This document shows, piece after piece, positions 24,198 through 37,531 of a DNA stretch of 64,000 nucleotides. The notes under the pieces are model-generated. The model was not told the origin of the DNA. It saw only the letters and a list, made by a program, of their open reading frames with translations, and made no database searches. The stretch is taken from assembly GCA_029990175.1 (NCBI GenBank), contig JARKIP010000051.1, positions 2,434,501-2,498,500 on the forward strand, written 5' to 3'. A program made the translations under genes and the position numbers. Each line of letters opens with the position of its first letter. The stretch's first letter is position 1. Origin of the DNA: Petunia secreta. Lineage: Eukaryota; Streptophyta; Magnoliopsida; Solanales; Solanaceae.

Positions 24198-25655
24198 CTA
24201 TGAAATCTGAGGCAAATCCTTCTCCTTTGACACCAAAGACGGGCCCGAGGACTTTTGATTGGAGGATAACCCAGATTTTCCTCCGAGTTGCTGGCTTACG
24301 TGTTGGTCCCCCCCGAGGCGTTGACTTACGTGTTGTTTTTTAGCTCCGTTGTATGGTTCGTATCGATTTTTTGAGTTCCCTCGTGGCGCATCGGCGCGTC
24401 GAGAGGAGTTAGATCGACCTCGGTAGGAGTGTCCGTGTCCTTTCCTTCTCCACTTTGCTTCCTCGAGCCCGATCTTTGTTGTGGCTCGGTCGTGCAATTC
24501 ATCCCAAGTTGGAGCTTGCCACTGCTGGAGCTCTTTCTTTGACTCAGCTGCGGCCTCTGAATTACCCACATTGAGATTCTTTTCGAAATCCATGACTTCC
24601 AAACTGTCGTCCATCTTTAGCAGATCTATTCTCTCGGCCCGAAAGTGTTCAAGGAAGTCCTTGATGGGCTCGATGTACCCTTGCTTTATGTTGAAGATAT
24701 CCTCCTTTCTCTTGAGGATCTTCTGGGCCCTAGTGTGAGCCTTAATGAACATATCAACTAAGTCGTTGAAGCTGGAAATAGACTCCGAGGAAAAGAGCAT
24801 GTACCAACGCAACACCCCTTCCAAGGTGTCGACGAATTTCTTCAAGAACATGGATTTCTTTTCAATTGGGGTTAAATCATTACTTTTAACCATGGCCATA
24901 TATTCCGTAATATGGTCGACTTGATCCGTTGTCTCATCGTATTTCTTCAAAATTTGTAATTTGAAATATTTTGGGATGGGTGTTGGAGCAGCTTCAGGCT
25001 TGAAGTGGTAGCTGGCGACATTTTTCAATGTCCAGCGCTCGTCGAGGTTTTCGAACCCCTGGCACATTTTCAAGCCATTTTTACATGCTGGCCTCGAACT
25101 CCTTCTTCCACTTCTTGAAGTCGGACGCGACGCTTCTTTGAGACATTGTGGGGACTGTAGTCCCCGAGACCCCAGATGCAATCCCATTTGGGAGACCTCC
25201 CATGTTGGTGCTGATGGGAGTAGCATTGGGGTTTCCTCTATTAAACTTCACGAAGGGATTTTCGCCGAGGTTGGGATGGGCTCTTCCATTCCTAGCGAGA
25301 GCTTGCAAGGAGCTTTGAAATTGCTCATTAAATTGAGCCTTCGCGGCTGCTTGAGCGGCTGCTTGTTCTCGCATCTGTTGTATCGAGTTCACCATGAATT
25401 GTTGGAAAGGATCGCCAGAATTTCAGGAGGTTGGATCGGCTGAAACTGCTCCTACGGGAGGTGTTGGGCCGATTGGGGGAGTGGATCCAATTGGAGGCGT
25501 TAATCCCATCAATGGAGCCGAATTATTCATTGGGATGGGGCTAACAGGCGGTGTCAAGCCAGTTGGGAGTGTTGGGACGCCCCATTGGTTTCGGTAGCTC
25601 CTACTGTCTGATATGACACTTGGATAGACATGTTATCATTGACGATATCAGACAT
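24198..25655 (-). pseudogene. Ty3/gypsy gag pseudogene
   Basis: The start ATG at 25655 follows the PBS and leader and gives MSDIVNDNMSIQVSYQTVGA, then a frameshift. A proline-rich stretch follows (PPIGSTPPIGPTPPVG), then QQMREQAAAQAAAKAQFNEQ (25395-25081), another frame change, and a retrotransposon gag core at about 25080-24500 with ILKKYDETTDQVDHITEYMA and FNDLVDMFIKAHTRAQKI. The tail is basic and Arg/Ser/Gly-rich (SYRGRSNSSRRADAPRGN). Gag proteins package element RNA. No protease, RT or integrase follows on this strand, so the piece is a truncated or non-autonomous element. At least two frameshifts make it non-coding today. Confidence 0.8.
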
Positions 25656-25715
25656 TTTTATTTTTTTGGTGGAAAATCGAAACTGCAGACTTTGGAACAA
25701 ACGTTATTACCAAGT

Positions 25716-25733
25716 TCCCCATAGGCGGCGCCA
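25716..25733 (-). promoter_or_regulatory. Primer binding site of the gypsy element
   Basis: On the minus strand the sequence TGGCGCCGCCTATGGGGA lies three bases after the LTR end. It closely follows the TGGCGCCGTCTGTGGGGA form common in plant gypsy elements, so it marks the start of minus-strand DNA synthesis. Confidence 0.78.
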
Positions 25734-25736
25734 ATT

Positions 25737-26295
25737 TGTGTTGGCCTAAATCGAGATAGGACAACAAATCGAATTTATTTCGGGGTTAATTGATAATCTG
25801 CTTGTATCAAAGTCGTACTCAAGCTAGAATTAGATTTTAATGAGACTAATGCTTCAAAAGATAAACGGGGCAAGCAAATAATCGGGACAAAGCTTAAAGT
25901 ACAAATTGATTATTGTATTGCTCATGTCCCTTTTGATTGCAAATGAATCCTATTTATAATCAAGGAAAAGAACAACGTTATAAACATAATAACTGTGCCT
26001 TTATGGCCATTACTCCATATTTGATCATGGTCAGCTTATGATCTTCCCCTTAAATATCAGAACAACGGTCGACGGTTATAAAGATCAGGCCTCGTTCGAC
26101 GAGGCGTTGCATTCGCTTGGGGATCACGTCGTTATAATGATCTTTCCGAGCTCGATGTTTTGAGCTCGGTTTTTCTCATTCCCCGAGGTGATTTTTCGAG
26201 GAGAAGAATCATGTCGCTTCCTCTCGTCGGTTTGCCTCGGAGAGTGGACTTGTGTTAGGTTTCGGGCCCCTGCTCGAGACCTCGGTGATTTATCA
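25737..26295 (-). repeat. 5' LTR of truncated gypsy element
   Basis: The LTR is read from TGATAAATCACCGAGGTC at 26295 to GGCCAACACA at 25737 (minus strand), giving TG...CA ends and about 559 bp. It is followed by the PBS and gag. A matching 3' LTR was not found inside the window, so the left boundary of the element is lost. Promoter activity is expected of an LTR but no specific box is claimed. Confidence 0.68.
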
Positions 26296-26968
26296 TCCAA
26301 TATAAAAATTTAAGGGAAAAATTAAAAGTTTAAAACTAATCTGTTTCTAAATATGAAGAGTTTCATTCTTTTTATAATGGCAGGCTTAAAAAAATATGTA
26401 ACAAAAAAATTAAAAAGCAAAGGGAGCATTAATGAAGTTGGGAGTATTTTCCTTTAGTCACTCTTTAGAGTTCTCATCTACTGTTCATTAGTATTATTAT
26501 TTATTACTACCATACTTAACAACACCTTGTAAGATGTTCCCTTGTTGGTGTACCAGACTTATGCTTCCATATAGTCTCTATATGTTATAGATTTTTTAGA
26601 AATTTATGTTTCTACCGTTTAATTAACTGCATCATGTGGTCTAACAACGATATTTTTGGGAAGTAATCACGCGTTATTTTCCCCCATCACATTGAACTAA
26701 ACCACCCATTTTAGTGTTCAAAGATTTTCTTTAGATTTACTTTACAATTTGATTTATGATTGCAATTTGTATTACATCTGAAAGTCACACAAGTAGTCAT
26801 TTTAGGATTTCATGTCATTATAGTTTAGAGTTTTATTTTATTATCTGAATCTTTTTATTTAGTGGCAGTTTTATTTTTCAAAAGAAAGAAAAAAATAGAA
26901 TTTGTGTTTTTCCTTAATTTTATTCAATTTAAGAAATTTTTTATTGAGTAACTTTGAGCTACTCATAT
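26296..26968. other. AT-rich spacer
   Basis: No gene or element end seen. Confidence 0.4.
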
Positions 26969-27210
26969 ATTCCTTCACTTCAATTTATAAGTCATATTTT
27001 GACACTTTGACTTGATACAAGTTTAACAAATAAATGAAGATTTTTAAATGGTCAAAGTAAGTCATAGATATAATGTGGCTATTAATTATCTCATTAAGGT
27101 ATAAAAAAAGTTGAAGTTAAATAATATTGAATTTGAAAAAATATCATTATTTTTTAAACATATTTATAAGGAAATGGTATTTTTTTTTTTTTTTTGGAAC
27201 GGAAGGAATA
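26969..27210. mobile_element. Stowaway-like MITE (CTCCCTCCGTT-type ends, decayed)
   Basis: The left end is TATTCCTTCACTTCAATTTA and the right end is GGAACGGAAGGAATA, which is roughly the complement. The inside is very AT-rich with a poly-T run before the right end. Ends of this kind, with TA next to them, are typical of plant Tc1/mariner-derived MITEs. No coding capacity. Confidence 0.65.
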
Positions 27211-28430
27211 GTGACTTCACTTTTTAGTATAGTTAATTAACACTTCTAAACAAAGATTTATGTTCAAAAGCCAACATGATTGTATTATTTTACTTATTTT
27301 GTAAAAGCGTTTCCATTGTTAGTACATGAAATTAGACACTCACATACACAAATCAAATATTTAAATTTAATGGATTTGATCCTTAGAAATTACTACTATC
27401 TTTTTGTACTAGTGGAATAATGTGTTGCAAAATTTGCTGCTTTTACAAAATTCCTAGCTACATGCTACAAAATCGACTCTGAATTTGCAAGCTCTATACC
27501 TTTGTGTATGCAGACTGCATCTACCGTTCCACAGTCCACATAAAGTAGATTTCATTTATTGAAACAGACTGTTGTAAACCTCGTAAAAGTGAAAATTGTA
27601 TTATTAAAAAGATGACATTTTACTTGCAACAACTTAAGCACATGTACAAATATACTTAAATTGGATTTAATTTTTACGCATGATTAATGTATATAAATTT
27701 TTACTCTATCAGATCACATCATCAATTATAGTAAGTAACCAAACTTATTTTCCAAGATCTCAAGTTTCTTTTTTTAGAATGCATGCAAATATTTTTTAGG
27801 TGACTTGATGGAGTAAAAAATTACACCAACGGTGCACATAACTTAACTTTCTTAGGTGGCCTACTAGTATAATCATTTTTCTTCCATTATTTTAAAATTA
27901 ATTAAAACGTTATAATGTATAGGAATTAAAGTTTATGCATTTCGGCAGTGTACATCATCAGTTCATATTTACTTGTAATAGTAGGTAATCGATTTATTTT
28001 TCAATATTTTTTAAGTCCAAGGTGCACAAAACTTGAACTCTACTAGATAATTCCTTCTAAGTAAAATTTCAGTGTAAAAAAATTTAGACGGTCGTATTTA
28101 CATTAAAAATTTAAAATATAAAAAAATAGATTACTTGTTACAATAAGTAAAGATAACCCAAATTGTGTAAAAAGTAAAGCAATAACAGTAGTATAATAAA
28201 TGGTATTGCAGTGACAATATAGAAACTTTGATACAACTATTATCCCTCCGTACGTACCTATATTTCTCTGCAAATAGATTTCATCACTTCATGCTCACTA
28301 TACACATATCAGTAATAGTAGGTCCTAGCTAAAGAAACTTTGTCTTTATTTGCATAAAACACACACTACTACATCTCAAAACACCCTACCATCTCTATTT
28401 TTTTGCAACAAACTTTCACTCACTCCTTTT

Positions 28431-28455
28431 CCTTTTATATAATCTCTCTAGGAAA
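28431..28455 (+). promoter_or_regulatory. TATA-like plus CT-rich block, array unit 1
   Basis: TATATAAT at 28436 is followed by CTCTCTAGG. The same block recurs near 30186 and 31557. This is the arrangement of a plant TATA box with a pyrimidine-rich downstream patch, but transcription is inferred only. Confidence 0.4.
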
Positions 28456-29066
28456 ACCTCTGCTACAAACAACAATCTCTCATATAAACGTTCTCTGCAA
28501 ACAAATAGTTTCGTCTTTATTTGCATTATACACAGTACATTACCATCTCAAAAACTCTCTATTAAAATCTTGAAAAATATATACAATCACCTTCTACTTA
28601 ACCTCTGGTACAAACACAACAATCTCTCATATAAACTTCTTTCCTTCATTTCAGTTGGGTATTTTTCGCAACTCCATTTATTATATACTCCATTTTGTAA
28701 CCATTATTTGAAGGTTAGTTTAGTTTTGAGTTTTTTTTGTACAAAATAATGTTTTTTAGCTTTTCAAGTCCTACTTATATGCTTTTAGAGATTTTGTGTG
28801 AGTATGTAACAGTAGTTTATGTTTTCTATGGATGAGTCGGTAAAAAAGGGCTCAAACAAATACTACTACAAATATGTAGTGTATATATATATTAGTCAAA
28901 AATTGTATTAAGAAGTGTATGGACAATAATAAGTTCATGTATGTCTGGGTATTTTTTTATATGAATGTTTCAGTCCTTTTTTTTTTTTGCTTTTCAAATC
29001 CATTACTATACTTGGAAATTTTTTTAAACTCCACTTTACATATGCTTTTGCTTTCTTTTGTTGCAG

Positions 29067-29104
29067 ATATTGAAGCTTGCTAAGGTGAAAGATCCTAAAA
29101 CTAT
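29067..29104 (+). other. Repeated mini-exon, copy 1 (38 nt)
   Basis: An AG acceptor (TTTTGTTGCAG) precedes and a GTAAGTTCTC donor follows. The 38 bases can be read in frame as ILKLAKVKDPKT plus two bases, but no start or neighbouring coding exon is known. It recurs at 39237 with the same borders, and in weaker form at 30569 and 32068. Confidence 0.5.
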
Positions 29105-30568
29105 GTAAGTTCTCTCTTTCAGTTTTTTCCAAAGAAACCTAGTAGTTGGTTATAACTTGTGCTTTTGTAATATTTGTATTTGTTAGGAATATCATGTTAA
29201 TCATATGATGTTCATGTCGCTGGACAAATTTTTTGTTTTCATATTATTTCTTATACATTTCCTTTTATGTTTTTAGTGTGTTTTGAACTTATTCATATTA
29301 ATAAATTGTATCATGTAAAAGATGCAAGATGAGGGAGACTTACTATTCATGTAATGGGTTTTTAAAAATGGCAAATAAAAGTACTTGATTATCAGATTTT
29401 TTTAGAAAGTGTATTTAATAAACTTTAGGGTATAGCTTAGCCTGTTGTTTGTCTCTTTTTTGTATCGGGATATGATTGGGTTTCGACTCTGTCCCGGCAG
29501 TCTTGAATAAAATTGTTTGTCCCTGCAGTTGAAACTCCTTGATACTGACTTGAGTTTAAAACCCCCTTTTTTTAGCAAATTAATAGTTTCTATGAAGATG
29601 TTTCAATTTTAGAAAGTTAACCAAGGGTGGAGAGTGAAGGCTTACAGGATATTGTTAATTTCATAGACAAATTTTATTTCTCTGAATACTGCAGGCATGG
29701 AAATAGTTTTTTTTTTTTTTTTGTTTGTATAGGCATTTTCCTTTTGTACATTGTTAATTAATATTTGTTGATTTTATACACATACATACACAGTTCAAGT
29801 TAAATTTGTAGCTAACATGCTACAAAAAGCCTACAATGTTCATTGTTCACCACTGAATATACAGTTCTGTGCCTATTTCTGTGCTGCTATGGCTCCCTAG
29901 AAAACATATTATTTGAGCTCCACTGTCACTTTTTTTACAACACAGACAACCTTATTCATTATTTTGTCTTTTACATACTAGTAATATTTCTCTCTACAAA
30001 ATAACAAAAAGTATAGTACTCTCCACCAATAGATGTCTTCCACCTCATCGATTCCAATACCAACTTTCACATTCTGACCCTCAATATTAATTCTTTCTTC
30101 AATAAATAAAATAATACTAATACACATAAGTTTAGACCATATATCTCTATATATTTTTTGCTACACACTTTCACTCACTCCTTTTCCTTTTATATAATCT
30201 CTCTAGGAAAACCTCTGCTACAAAACCACACGCTCTCATATCTTCATTTCAGCTGGGTACTCCATTTTCATATACAGTACTGTAATATTTTTAAACCATT
30301 ATATTTAATTTAAAGGTTTCTTTTGGGTTTTTCTGTATGAATGTTGTTTAACCTCTACTATATCACTTACTTATATGCTTTTAGAGCTTTTTTCTTTGGA
30401 TGAATCAATAAAACAAAATATATACTCCTATATCTATGCGAATGTTTCTAGCATTTATTAGTCAAAAGGTTGTATGAAAGTATGAATTTACTAATTGCCG
30501 AGTTTATGCATGTCTGAATTTTTTTTTTTTGTATGAATGTTTCAGACCTTCTTTTTTTTGCTTTTCAG

Positions 30569-30618
30569 ATCTTAAAATATGTAAGTTCTCTCTACAAGGG
30601 TGAAAGATCTTAAAATAT
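30569..30618 (+). other. Repeated mini-exon, copy 2 (rearranged)
   Basis: The acceptor TTTTCAG is followed by a shortened exon and a GTAAGTTCTC donor. Then a local tandem duplication of about 38 bp gives a second GGTGAAAGATCTTAAAATAT with its own GTAAGTTCTC donor. This copy is clearly damaged. Confidence 0.4.
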
Positions 30619-32067
30619 GTAAGTTCTCTCTCTCAGTAAAACAAAAAAGTTGGTTATATAGATTGTGCTTCTGTAATATGTGTGTATTTGCTAGGAGTGT
30701 TATGTTAATCGTATGATGTTTATGTCACCGGACGAATTCTTTGTTTTCATACAATTTCCTATTTTTTCCTTATATCTTTTTTGTGTGTTTTGAACTTATA
30801 ATAAAGTATCATGTAAAAGATGCAAGGTAAGAATGTACTGAAAGATGAGGGAGACTTGCTTTTCATGTAGTGGCTTTTTTAAAGTTTGACAAATAAAAGT
30901 ACTAGGGTTTATCAAAATTTTAAGAAAATCCTTAGGCTAGAAAGATAACCAAGAGTGTAGAGTGGAGGCTTAATGGGTATTGTTAACTTCATAGAGACAT
31001 TTTGTTTCTCCCAATACTTGGACATGGAGATTTTTTTTTTTTTTTTTTTTTTTGGGATCAAACATTTTCCTTCATACATAATATTGTTAATAAATATTTC
31101 AGGCATAGAGATGGTCTTTTTTTAATTTTGTATCAGAAATATTGTTAATTAAATCTCTAGCTAACATGCTATGTACAGTATTCACCTTTGAATCAATACA
31201 CAGTTCCGTACCAATTTCTGTGCTGCCATTGCTTCCTAGAAAACATATTTGAGCTCCACTGTCACTTTTTTTACAACACAGACAACCTTATTCTTATTTT
31301 GTCTTTTAGTACTAGTACATACTACTAATATTTCTCTCTACAAAAATAACAAAAAGTATAGTACTCTCCAGTCTCCACCAATAGATGTCTTCCACCTCAT
31401 AGGCAAGATTCCAATGCCAACTTTCACATTCTGTTACATGAAAGACACGAAACCCTCAATATTAATTCTTTCTTCTATAAAATAATACTACTAATACACA
31501 TGAGTTTAGACCATCTCTATATATTTTTTGCTACAAACTTTCACTCACTCTTTTTCCTTTTATATAATATAATCTCTCTAGGAAAACCTCTGCTACAAAA
31601 CAACACGCTCTCATATAATCATCCTTCATTTCAGCTGAGTACTCCATTTTCATATACAGTAATATTTTAAAACCATTATATTTAATTTAAAGTTTAATTT
31701 AGTTTTGGGTTTTTTTGTATGCATGTTGTTTACCTTTTCAACCTTTACTGTATCACTTATATGCTTTTAAAGCTTTTTTCTTTGGATGAATCAATAAAAA
31801 AGGGTTCAAACAAAATATATACTCCTATATCTATACGAGTGTTTCTAGCATTTATTAGTCAAAGGTTGTATGAAAGTATGAATTTACTAATTTAGTGTAT
31901 AATTGTACGGACAATGCCGAGTTTATGCATGTCTGGATTTTTTTGTATGAATGTTTCAGACCTGCTTTTTTTGCTTTTCAGCTCCATTACTATACTTGGA
32001 ATTTTTTTTTAACTCCAGATTTTAAAAAATAGTCACTTACTTAAGCTATTGCTTTCTTTCCTTACAG

Positions 32068-32104
32068 ATATTGAAATTTACAAGGGTGAAAGATCTTAAA
32101 ATAT
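32068..32104 (+). other. Repeated mini-exon, copy 3 (37 nt)
   Basis: Acceptor TTCCTTACAG, then ATATTGAAATTTACAAGG and GGTGAAAGATCTTAAAATAT, then donor GTAAGTTCTC. One base shorter than copies 1 and 4, so a coding role would be frame-broken. Confidence 0.45.
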
Positions 32105-32947
32105 GTAAGTTCTCTCTCTCTCAGTAAAACAAAAAAGTCGGTTATATACATTGTGCTTCTGTAATATTTGTGTATTTGCTGGGAGACCTATGTTAATCAT
32201 ATGATGTTCATGTCATATGGACGATTTCTTTGTTTTCATACAATTTCCTATTTTTCCTTATATGTATTTTTGTGTGTTTTTAACTTATACCTATTAATAA
32301 AGTATCATGTAAAAGATGCAAGGTAAGGATGTACTTGCTATTCATGTAGTGGTTTTTTAAAAATTGGCAGGTAAAAAAGTAATCGTTTATCAGAATTTTT
32401 AAAAAGTTAACCAAGACTGGAGAGTGGAGGCTTAATGGGTATTGTTACCTTGATAGAGACATTTTTGTTTCTCCCAATACTTGGACTTGGAGATTTTTTT
32501 TTTTTAATTTATTTAATCAGATATTTTCCTTCATTCATAATATTGTTAATAAATATTTCAGGCATAGAGATGGTTTTTTTTTTTTTTTTTTTTTGTATCA
32601 GAAATATTGTTAATTAAATTTCTAGCTAACATGCTGTATACATATTCACCTCTGAATTAATACCTATTTCTGTGCTGCTATTGCTCGCTAGAAAACTTAT
32701 TTGAGCTCCACTGTCACTTTTTTGCAACAGACAACCTTATTAATTCTTTTTATTAAAAAAAATTTAGACTGTCATATTTATATTAAATTTTAAAAATGTT
32801 TGGTATGAAGTACTAGTTTGTACTAGTACAATTTTTATACTAAAAATGTGGGATTAACTATCCCATATAGGAGGTTGTATTAACAATCCCGGGATTGTTA
32901 ATTCCGGGATAAATCCCTTTGCTACCAAACGATTAGAGATTTCTTAT

Positions 32948-34292
32948 TGTGTAAACCGAACACACCAAATGAAAAACCGAACACACACCACAAGAAATTG
33001 GACAAGTTTTAAGTAAAAACTCTAGCTTTTCATTGATGAAGGGAGTCCTATATTTATACAAGGGCGGAATAAGTTGTTTACCCCCTGAAGTTGTCCCAAA
33101 TTACCACTTTCACATCTTATTTTTACGGGCATCCGTTTTCCCTCCTTAACAACTTTCAAGTGATACTAATTCACACTCCACTGTCTCTTTACCAGTTGCA
33201 TTGTGGAGAGTGTGCTACACTCGTGCCACGTAAGCAACGGATGGCAGCCACATCAACACTTTGTCAGATAAAAAGAATAAAATATTTCCTTGGCTTCCAT
33301 TGTTTTCTTCTTCACTCACCACCGCTAGGCCCATTACAACACCGCCAAACCTACCACCAACTCTGCCTTTGCACCACCATTTAAATGGAAAATAGAAGAA
33401 AATATTTTGAAATATCATAAACAACCACTATAAATTACACCTCCCACTACCAAATTCACTATCACCACCATTAATTTTACTACCCACCACCATAGCCGCC
33501 ATAACACCACTACTAAAATCACCACCAACTACCATATCCACGTCTTTCATCCCGTTAATCATGAACATATCTACCACCAAACCTCCAAACCACCAAAAAT
33601 CACAACCAAACCCAACTAATCGAAAATCTCACCACCACTACCCACCATCATATTAATATTTTTCACCACCATTAATAAGAAAAATTTCCACCACCAAAAT
33701 CACAACCATACCTATTTCTAAAAATTGTGTTATCAAAAGGTTGATTTGTAAAGGAAATAATGGAGAGGGGATGGGTGCGCAGGGTAGGGGGTACGGGAAG
33801 GAGCAATTGAATTGATGTGATGATTTAAAAAAAAAAGCAAAATAGGAATAGAAGAGGTGTAGAGTAAAAGAAAAAGAAGAAGATTTAGTGGGGGGTGGAG
33901 CAATGGAGTTGTTGTGATGATTAAGAGGGGTTGGGTAAAAAAAGAGAAGAAGATTGGGGTGGGGGGGGGGTAGGGAGGGGTTTCATTTTTTTTTATTTCA
34001 CTCGTCCTTTATTTTATTTTTATTTTCTTTCTTGCCACATCAGCCTTTAGGTTGGCGTAATTATCACTTCAAAGTTGGTAAGAGGAAAAAATGGATGCCT
34101 GTAAAGATAAGATGGAAAAGTGATAATTTGGGACAAGTTCAGGTGGTAAAGAACCTATTCCGCCTTTATACAAGAGAAAACCTAGAAACCTAATTTAGGA
34201 ACCAAGTAAAACTTAATGGGTTTGGCCCAATATACAATTTAAATAACTAACCTATTTACGTATCTAACCTATTTACAATATAACCTTCATAA
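32948..34292 (-). repeat. 3' LTR of the copia element, interrupted
   Basis: The right part (34175-34292) and left part (32948-33062) match the 5' LTR block by block; 33063-34164 is a nested element with one extra target copy. Without that insert the LTR is about 233 bp against 217 bp for the 5' LTR, the difference being a short duplication around CTAACCTATTTAC. Minus-strand ends are TTATGAAGG and GTTTACACA. Confidence 0.9.
33063..34164. mobile_element. 1.1-kb long-TIR MULE-type element nested in the copia LTR
   Basis: The terminal inverted repeats are over 70 bp. The left starts GGCGGAATAAGTTGTTTACC and the right, complemented, starts GGCGGAATAGGTTCTTTACC; both contain GTCCCAAATTA and GGCATCC further in. 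A 10-bp target duplication TTTATACAAG is exact at 33053-33062 and 34165-34174. Nine-to-eleven-base duplications with long TIRs indicate the Mutator-like group. The inside is CCACCA-rich on one side and G-rich on the other (a near-continuous G run at 33957-33970) and encodes no transposase. Confidence 0.9.
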
Positions 34293-37200
34293 CCCCCAAG
34301 TTGGAGCATGAGGATTCCGTATGCCTAACTTGTTAAGAAAATACTCAAACTGGGCCCGTCCCTGTGCCTTCGTAAAAATATCGGCCAGTTGTGTGGTCGT
34401 AGGCACATAGCTGGTACGAATGATTCCTCCGACACTCATTCCAAACAAAGTGACATTTGACTTCGATGTGTTTAGTACGTTCGTGAAAAACAGGATTCCG
34501 AGCAATGTGTAACGCCGCTTGACTGTCACGCTTCAAATTCATCGGAGAATGGTGATCGATTCTAAGGTTCTATAATATCCCTTTCAGCCACTTCAATTCA
34601 CACACAGTCATTGCCATCAATCGATACTCTGCATCGGCTGAGGACCTTGACACAAGTTGTTGCTTCTTCGTTCGCCAAGATATCGGTGAATCCCCTAAAG
34701 ATACATACCAACCAGTCAACGATCGATGTGTCAACGGACAACCTGCCCAATCGGAGTCGCACCATCCGTGCAATCTCAAATCACACAGAATTCAATACGA
34801 TGCCTTGTCCTGGACAACCTTTCAAATATCATACAACCCTAAGCGTCGCTTCTAAATGCTCAACACGAGGACTTTGCATGAATTGTGACGACACATGGAC
34901 ACTATAGGACAAATCCGGTCGTGTAAAACACAAGTAAATCAATCTTCCAACCAGTCTCCGATAGCGTTTAGGATCTTTGATAAAACGACCAGTCGCAAAC
35001 GCCAGTCGATGGTTTTGTTCTATCGGTGTACCAACCGGTCTTGCCCCCAACAAGCCTACTTCCGATATGATATCCAATGAGTACTTCCTCTGACCCAAGA
35101 AGATTCCCCTCGGAGCCCTTGCCACTTCAACCTCCTAGAAGTATTTCAAAACACCTAAATCCTTCATATGAAAACATTTTGCGAGATACAACTGAAAAAT
35201 TCGAATTGCCTTCGAATCATTACCAGATATGATTAAATCATCTACATAAACAAGCACATTCAAATGCACATTTCCCTTTTTCATCGTAAATAATGAGTAA
35301 TCCGAATACGATTGTCGGAACCCATATTTCTTAAAGCAGCAGACAACTTCGCAAACCAACACCTGAGAGTTTGTTTTAAACCATACAATAATTTTTGAAG
35401 GCGACATACAGTTCCTCTCCTAATCATGCGATGCCCCGGAGGCAATTTCATATATACTTCTTCGTGAAGATCACCGTGCAAAAATGCATTGTGCACATCC
35501 ATCTGATGTAATTTCCAATTTTTAGCAGTTGCTACGGCCAGAAAAACTACAGTCACCATCTTTGCAACTGGTGTAAAGGTCTCTGTGTAATCAACTCCTT
35601 CGATTTGATGATTCCCAAAGATCACCAGTCGTCCTTTGTACCTTTCAATAGTTCCATCCGAGTTGTACTTTATCTTATACACCCATCAACATCTGAGGGC
35701 CTTCTTCCCCGGAGGTAAGCGGACTATCTCCCAAGTCTTGTTCGCTTCAAATGCCTTCAACTCTTGCCCCATGGCTGTTCTCCATTTATCATTTTTCACC
35801 GCCTCTGAATAAAAGGTAGGCTCATGTTCTTGCGTTATAGCTGCAAGAAAACTCACATGTTTCGAAGAGAAATTATCACAATTGACATAGTGTGCTAGAG
35901 GATAGGGCTTACCAAAGGGTTGTTGAAAAACGGATGAACAATCAGACTTTCGAACTCAGGACGATACCCGGTGACTCATCTTTTGGACCGTATTAGTAAC
36001 AAAGTCTCTCAGCAAAACACTTTCTTTCTTAGTTCGTTTTCCACGACCTAACTCTTCAATTATTACACCATCCTCATTGTGTCCGGGAGCTACAGTGGGA
36101 ACCACTTCGGGTTCAATTTTTGGAGTCACAACTTTGGCTTCAATTTTCGGAGTCATTTGATCGTTATTCTCAACACCCCCTTCCTCGCACACTCTCCTCT
36201 TCTTCCTCCAACGCCATGGTGACAGGGACCGTATCTTGTCTCCATTTTTCTTCCTCAATCTCCTTTGATGCGAACAGAAATTCCTTTTCGTAAAACACCA
36301 CATCTCTTGATATCACAAACTTCTTTGTCTCCAAATCATACAATCTCCATGCTTTCTCCCCGTTCCGATAACCCAAGAACATACATCGATGACTCCTACT
36401 CTCAAACTTGTCACCGGTTCGTCCTTGATTGCGAGCATAACATAAGCAACCGAACACACTCGAATGATCATAATTCGATATCACTCCCATTAAGACATCG
36501 TAAGGTGTCTTCCCATTCAACAACTTAATGGGTGTCCGGTTAATTAAATAACATGCCGTCATCATACATTCTCCCCAAAAATCGATCGGCAAATTGGCTT
36601 GAAAATGTAGTGCTCGTGCTATATTCAAGACCTGTTGATGTTTTCGTTCAACTCTACCGTTTTGCTGAGGTGTTCCTACACAGGAGTTTGGAACAAGATC
36701 CCTTGTTCGAGAAAATACCCTTTCAAACTTACAAATTCTGTTCCATTATCACTCTGGACACACTTAACCCGTTTATTGAACTGTCTTTCTACCATAGCGA
36801 AGAAACCTTTCAATTTTTTTCCGACTTCTCTTTTATCAACTGACAAAAACACCCATACTCCTTATGAACAATCATCAATAACAGTAAAAAAATATGATGC
36901 TTCACACGAAGATTCAGTTCTATAAGGACTTCACAAATCACAATGAATTAAATCAAAAGGTTCGACAGCTTTATTATTACTTGAAGGGAATACATTTTTA
37001 GTTTGCTTTGCCCTAAGGCAAACATCACATACTTTTCCTTCTAAGCTACCTTTCCCACTATCTTCTAAAACTGAAAGAGATTTTGTTACTTGCCTCGAAG
37101 AATGCCCAGACCTTTGATGCCACAAATCTATCACATCAACCTTCATAGTCTTCACCAGGGGTATCGCCCGAAAGTAGTAGAGTCCGTTCTTTTGTTCATC

Positions 37201-37479
37201 CATTCTAATCAACTTTTCCGTAGCCCGGTCCTGCATAACACACAAATCGTTAGTGAAATTTACATTGCAACCAATTTGATTAATTAATTGAGACACAGAA
37301 ATCAAATTGCAAGTCATTTCGGGCACATATAACACTCCGTAAAGAACCATGTCTTCGTTAAATCTGATGGATCCTTCTTGCGTCACCATCGTACTACTTC
37401 CATTTGGTAAACCTACCGGACACTTTGGTATTATCCATATATGTTCCAAAACACTTATTTGACCGGTCATGTGATTCAA
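34293..37479 (-). pseudogene. Copia pol (protease, integrase, RT, RNase H), broken
   Basis: On the minus strand, in order: protease active site WIIDTGALNHMTG (about 37500-37455) and the pre-integrase motif LWHQRSGHSSRQV; then CDVCLRAKQ and integrase pieces with FFTVIDDCS and CVQSDNGTEF (36930-36640). The integrase C-terminal part has HFQANLPIDFWGE and CMFLGYRNGEKAWRLYD (36628-36170). RT has VHNAFLHGDLHEEVYMKLP (35682-35281) and the catalytic YVDDLIISGN (35407-35135). RNase H has RLHGWCDSDWAGCP (34779) to the tail DIFTKAQGRAQFE (34287). In-frame TGA and TAA codons in the integrase near 36928 and 36840, and several frame changes in RT and RNase H, show that it is inactive. Function in the family: cDNA synthesis and integration. 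Confidence 0.9.
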
Positions 37480-37531
37480 TGCTCCCGTGTCAATAATCCA
37501 CGGAAGATGAATTTTCTTACCAATCGATGGT

